Source: Martinezella rhizogenes
GTDB taxonomy: Bacteria; Pseudomonadota; Alphaproteobacteria; Rhizobiales; Rhizobiaceae
Assembly (NCBI RefSeq): GCF_007002745.1
Contig: NZ_SGNY01000002.1
Span: 806,001-870,000 of the forward strand
DNA: 64,000 nucleotides
Direction of reading: 5' to 3'
Position numbers and translations under genes: made by a program. Shown here piece by piece: positions 63,950 to 64,000 of the stretch. Numbering within the stretch: position 1 is the stretch's first letter; each line of letters opens with the position of its first letter. Under the pieces are notes generated by a model. It had not been told where the DNA came from. It saw only the letters and a list, made by a program, of their open reading frames with translations, and searched no databases.

Positions 63950-64000
63950 TCAGAGCACGTGGTGGTTTGCCACCGGCACGTTGGCGCGCACCTTGGCCGA
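63950..64000 (-). CDS. C-terminal end of an upstream gene (partial)
   Basis: The minus strand reads SAKVRANVPVANHHVL then TGA at 63952-63950, continuing beyond the window edge. The RraA-like gene starts 14 bases later with its ribosome site next to this stop, as expected within an operon. Too short to identify. Confidence 0.5.
   Translation of the reverse strand, partial: SAKVRANVPVANHHVL

Overview
The window looks like a chromosomal segment of a GC-rich alphaproteobacterium of the family Rhizobiaceae, most likely Agrobacterium. The strongest evidence is the trio lpiA(mprF)-acvB-telA at 25.5-31.1 kb. AcvB is the Agrobacterium chromosomal virulence/lysyl-phosphatidylglycerol hydrolase protein. 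TelA is the telomere resolvase that makes the hairpin ends of the Agrobacterium linear chromosome. Rhizobial dispersed palindromic repeats occur at 0.9, 5.5, 15.6, 16.7 and 18.4 kb. From memory of strain C58, acvB and telA are neighbours on the circular chromosome, so the window need not lie on the linear replicon. I see no insertion sequence, prophage, CRISPR array, rRNA or tRNA.

Layout. 0-0.84 kb: end of pntB. 1.0-5.2 kb: rutABCDEF pyrimidine-ring degradation operon (minus strand), without rutG or rutR, preceded by a cluster of RutR-like operators. 5.7-6.3 kb: heme oxygenase. 6.6-15.6 kb: a plus-strand run with a DapA-type aldolase/lyase, a GntR regulator, a sugar-type ABC importer, a PfkB kinase, a DmpA-type aminopeptidase and a D-amino-acid transaminase. 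15.7-24.9 kb: LysR regulator, D-aminopeptidase, a five-gene dipeptide-type ABC importer and a divergent M19 dipeptidase. With the previous two genes this reads as a D-amino-acid peptide scavenging island. 25-31 kb: small membrane protein, lpiA, acvB, telA. 31.2-38.5 kb: a complete gamma-resorcylate (2,6-dihydroxybenzoate) pathway, graK-E-B-C-F-A-D with divergent MarR regulator graR. It runs from gamma-resorcylate through resorcinol, hydroxyquinol and maleylacetate to 3-oxoadipate.

38.5-45.1 kb: lipoprotein, outer-membrane barrel, an OmpR-type two-component system, a TetR regulator and a two-domain flavin/Fe-S oxidoreductase. 45.1-51.3 kb: a second two-component system next to dsbD plus two DsbA-like proteins and an L,D-transpeptidase. 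Both redox transcription units carry the same CTTAAG-N5-CTTAAG box, which points to one periplasmic thiol/cell-wall regulon. 51.4-53.4 kb: phytanoyl-CoA-type dioxygenase and divergent AraC regulator. 53.5 kb: a YggS-like pseudogene remnant. 53.7-64 kb: a minus-strand catabolic operon with an RraA-like protein, a polyamine-type ABC importer, GlpA/GlpB-like dehydrogenase subunits, an FGGY kinase and an EEP-family hydrolase, plus the end of one more gene at the window edge.

The main observations beyond standard annotation are two shared regulatory motifs: a palindrome in front of both graD and graK, and the CTTAAG box in front of dsbD and the L,D-transpeptidase gene. The D-peptide gene assembly, the YggS-like remnant and a substituted Fe-S ligand in the 43-45 kb flavoprotein also stand out.
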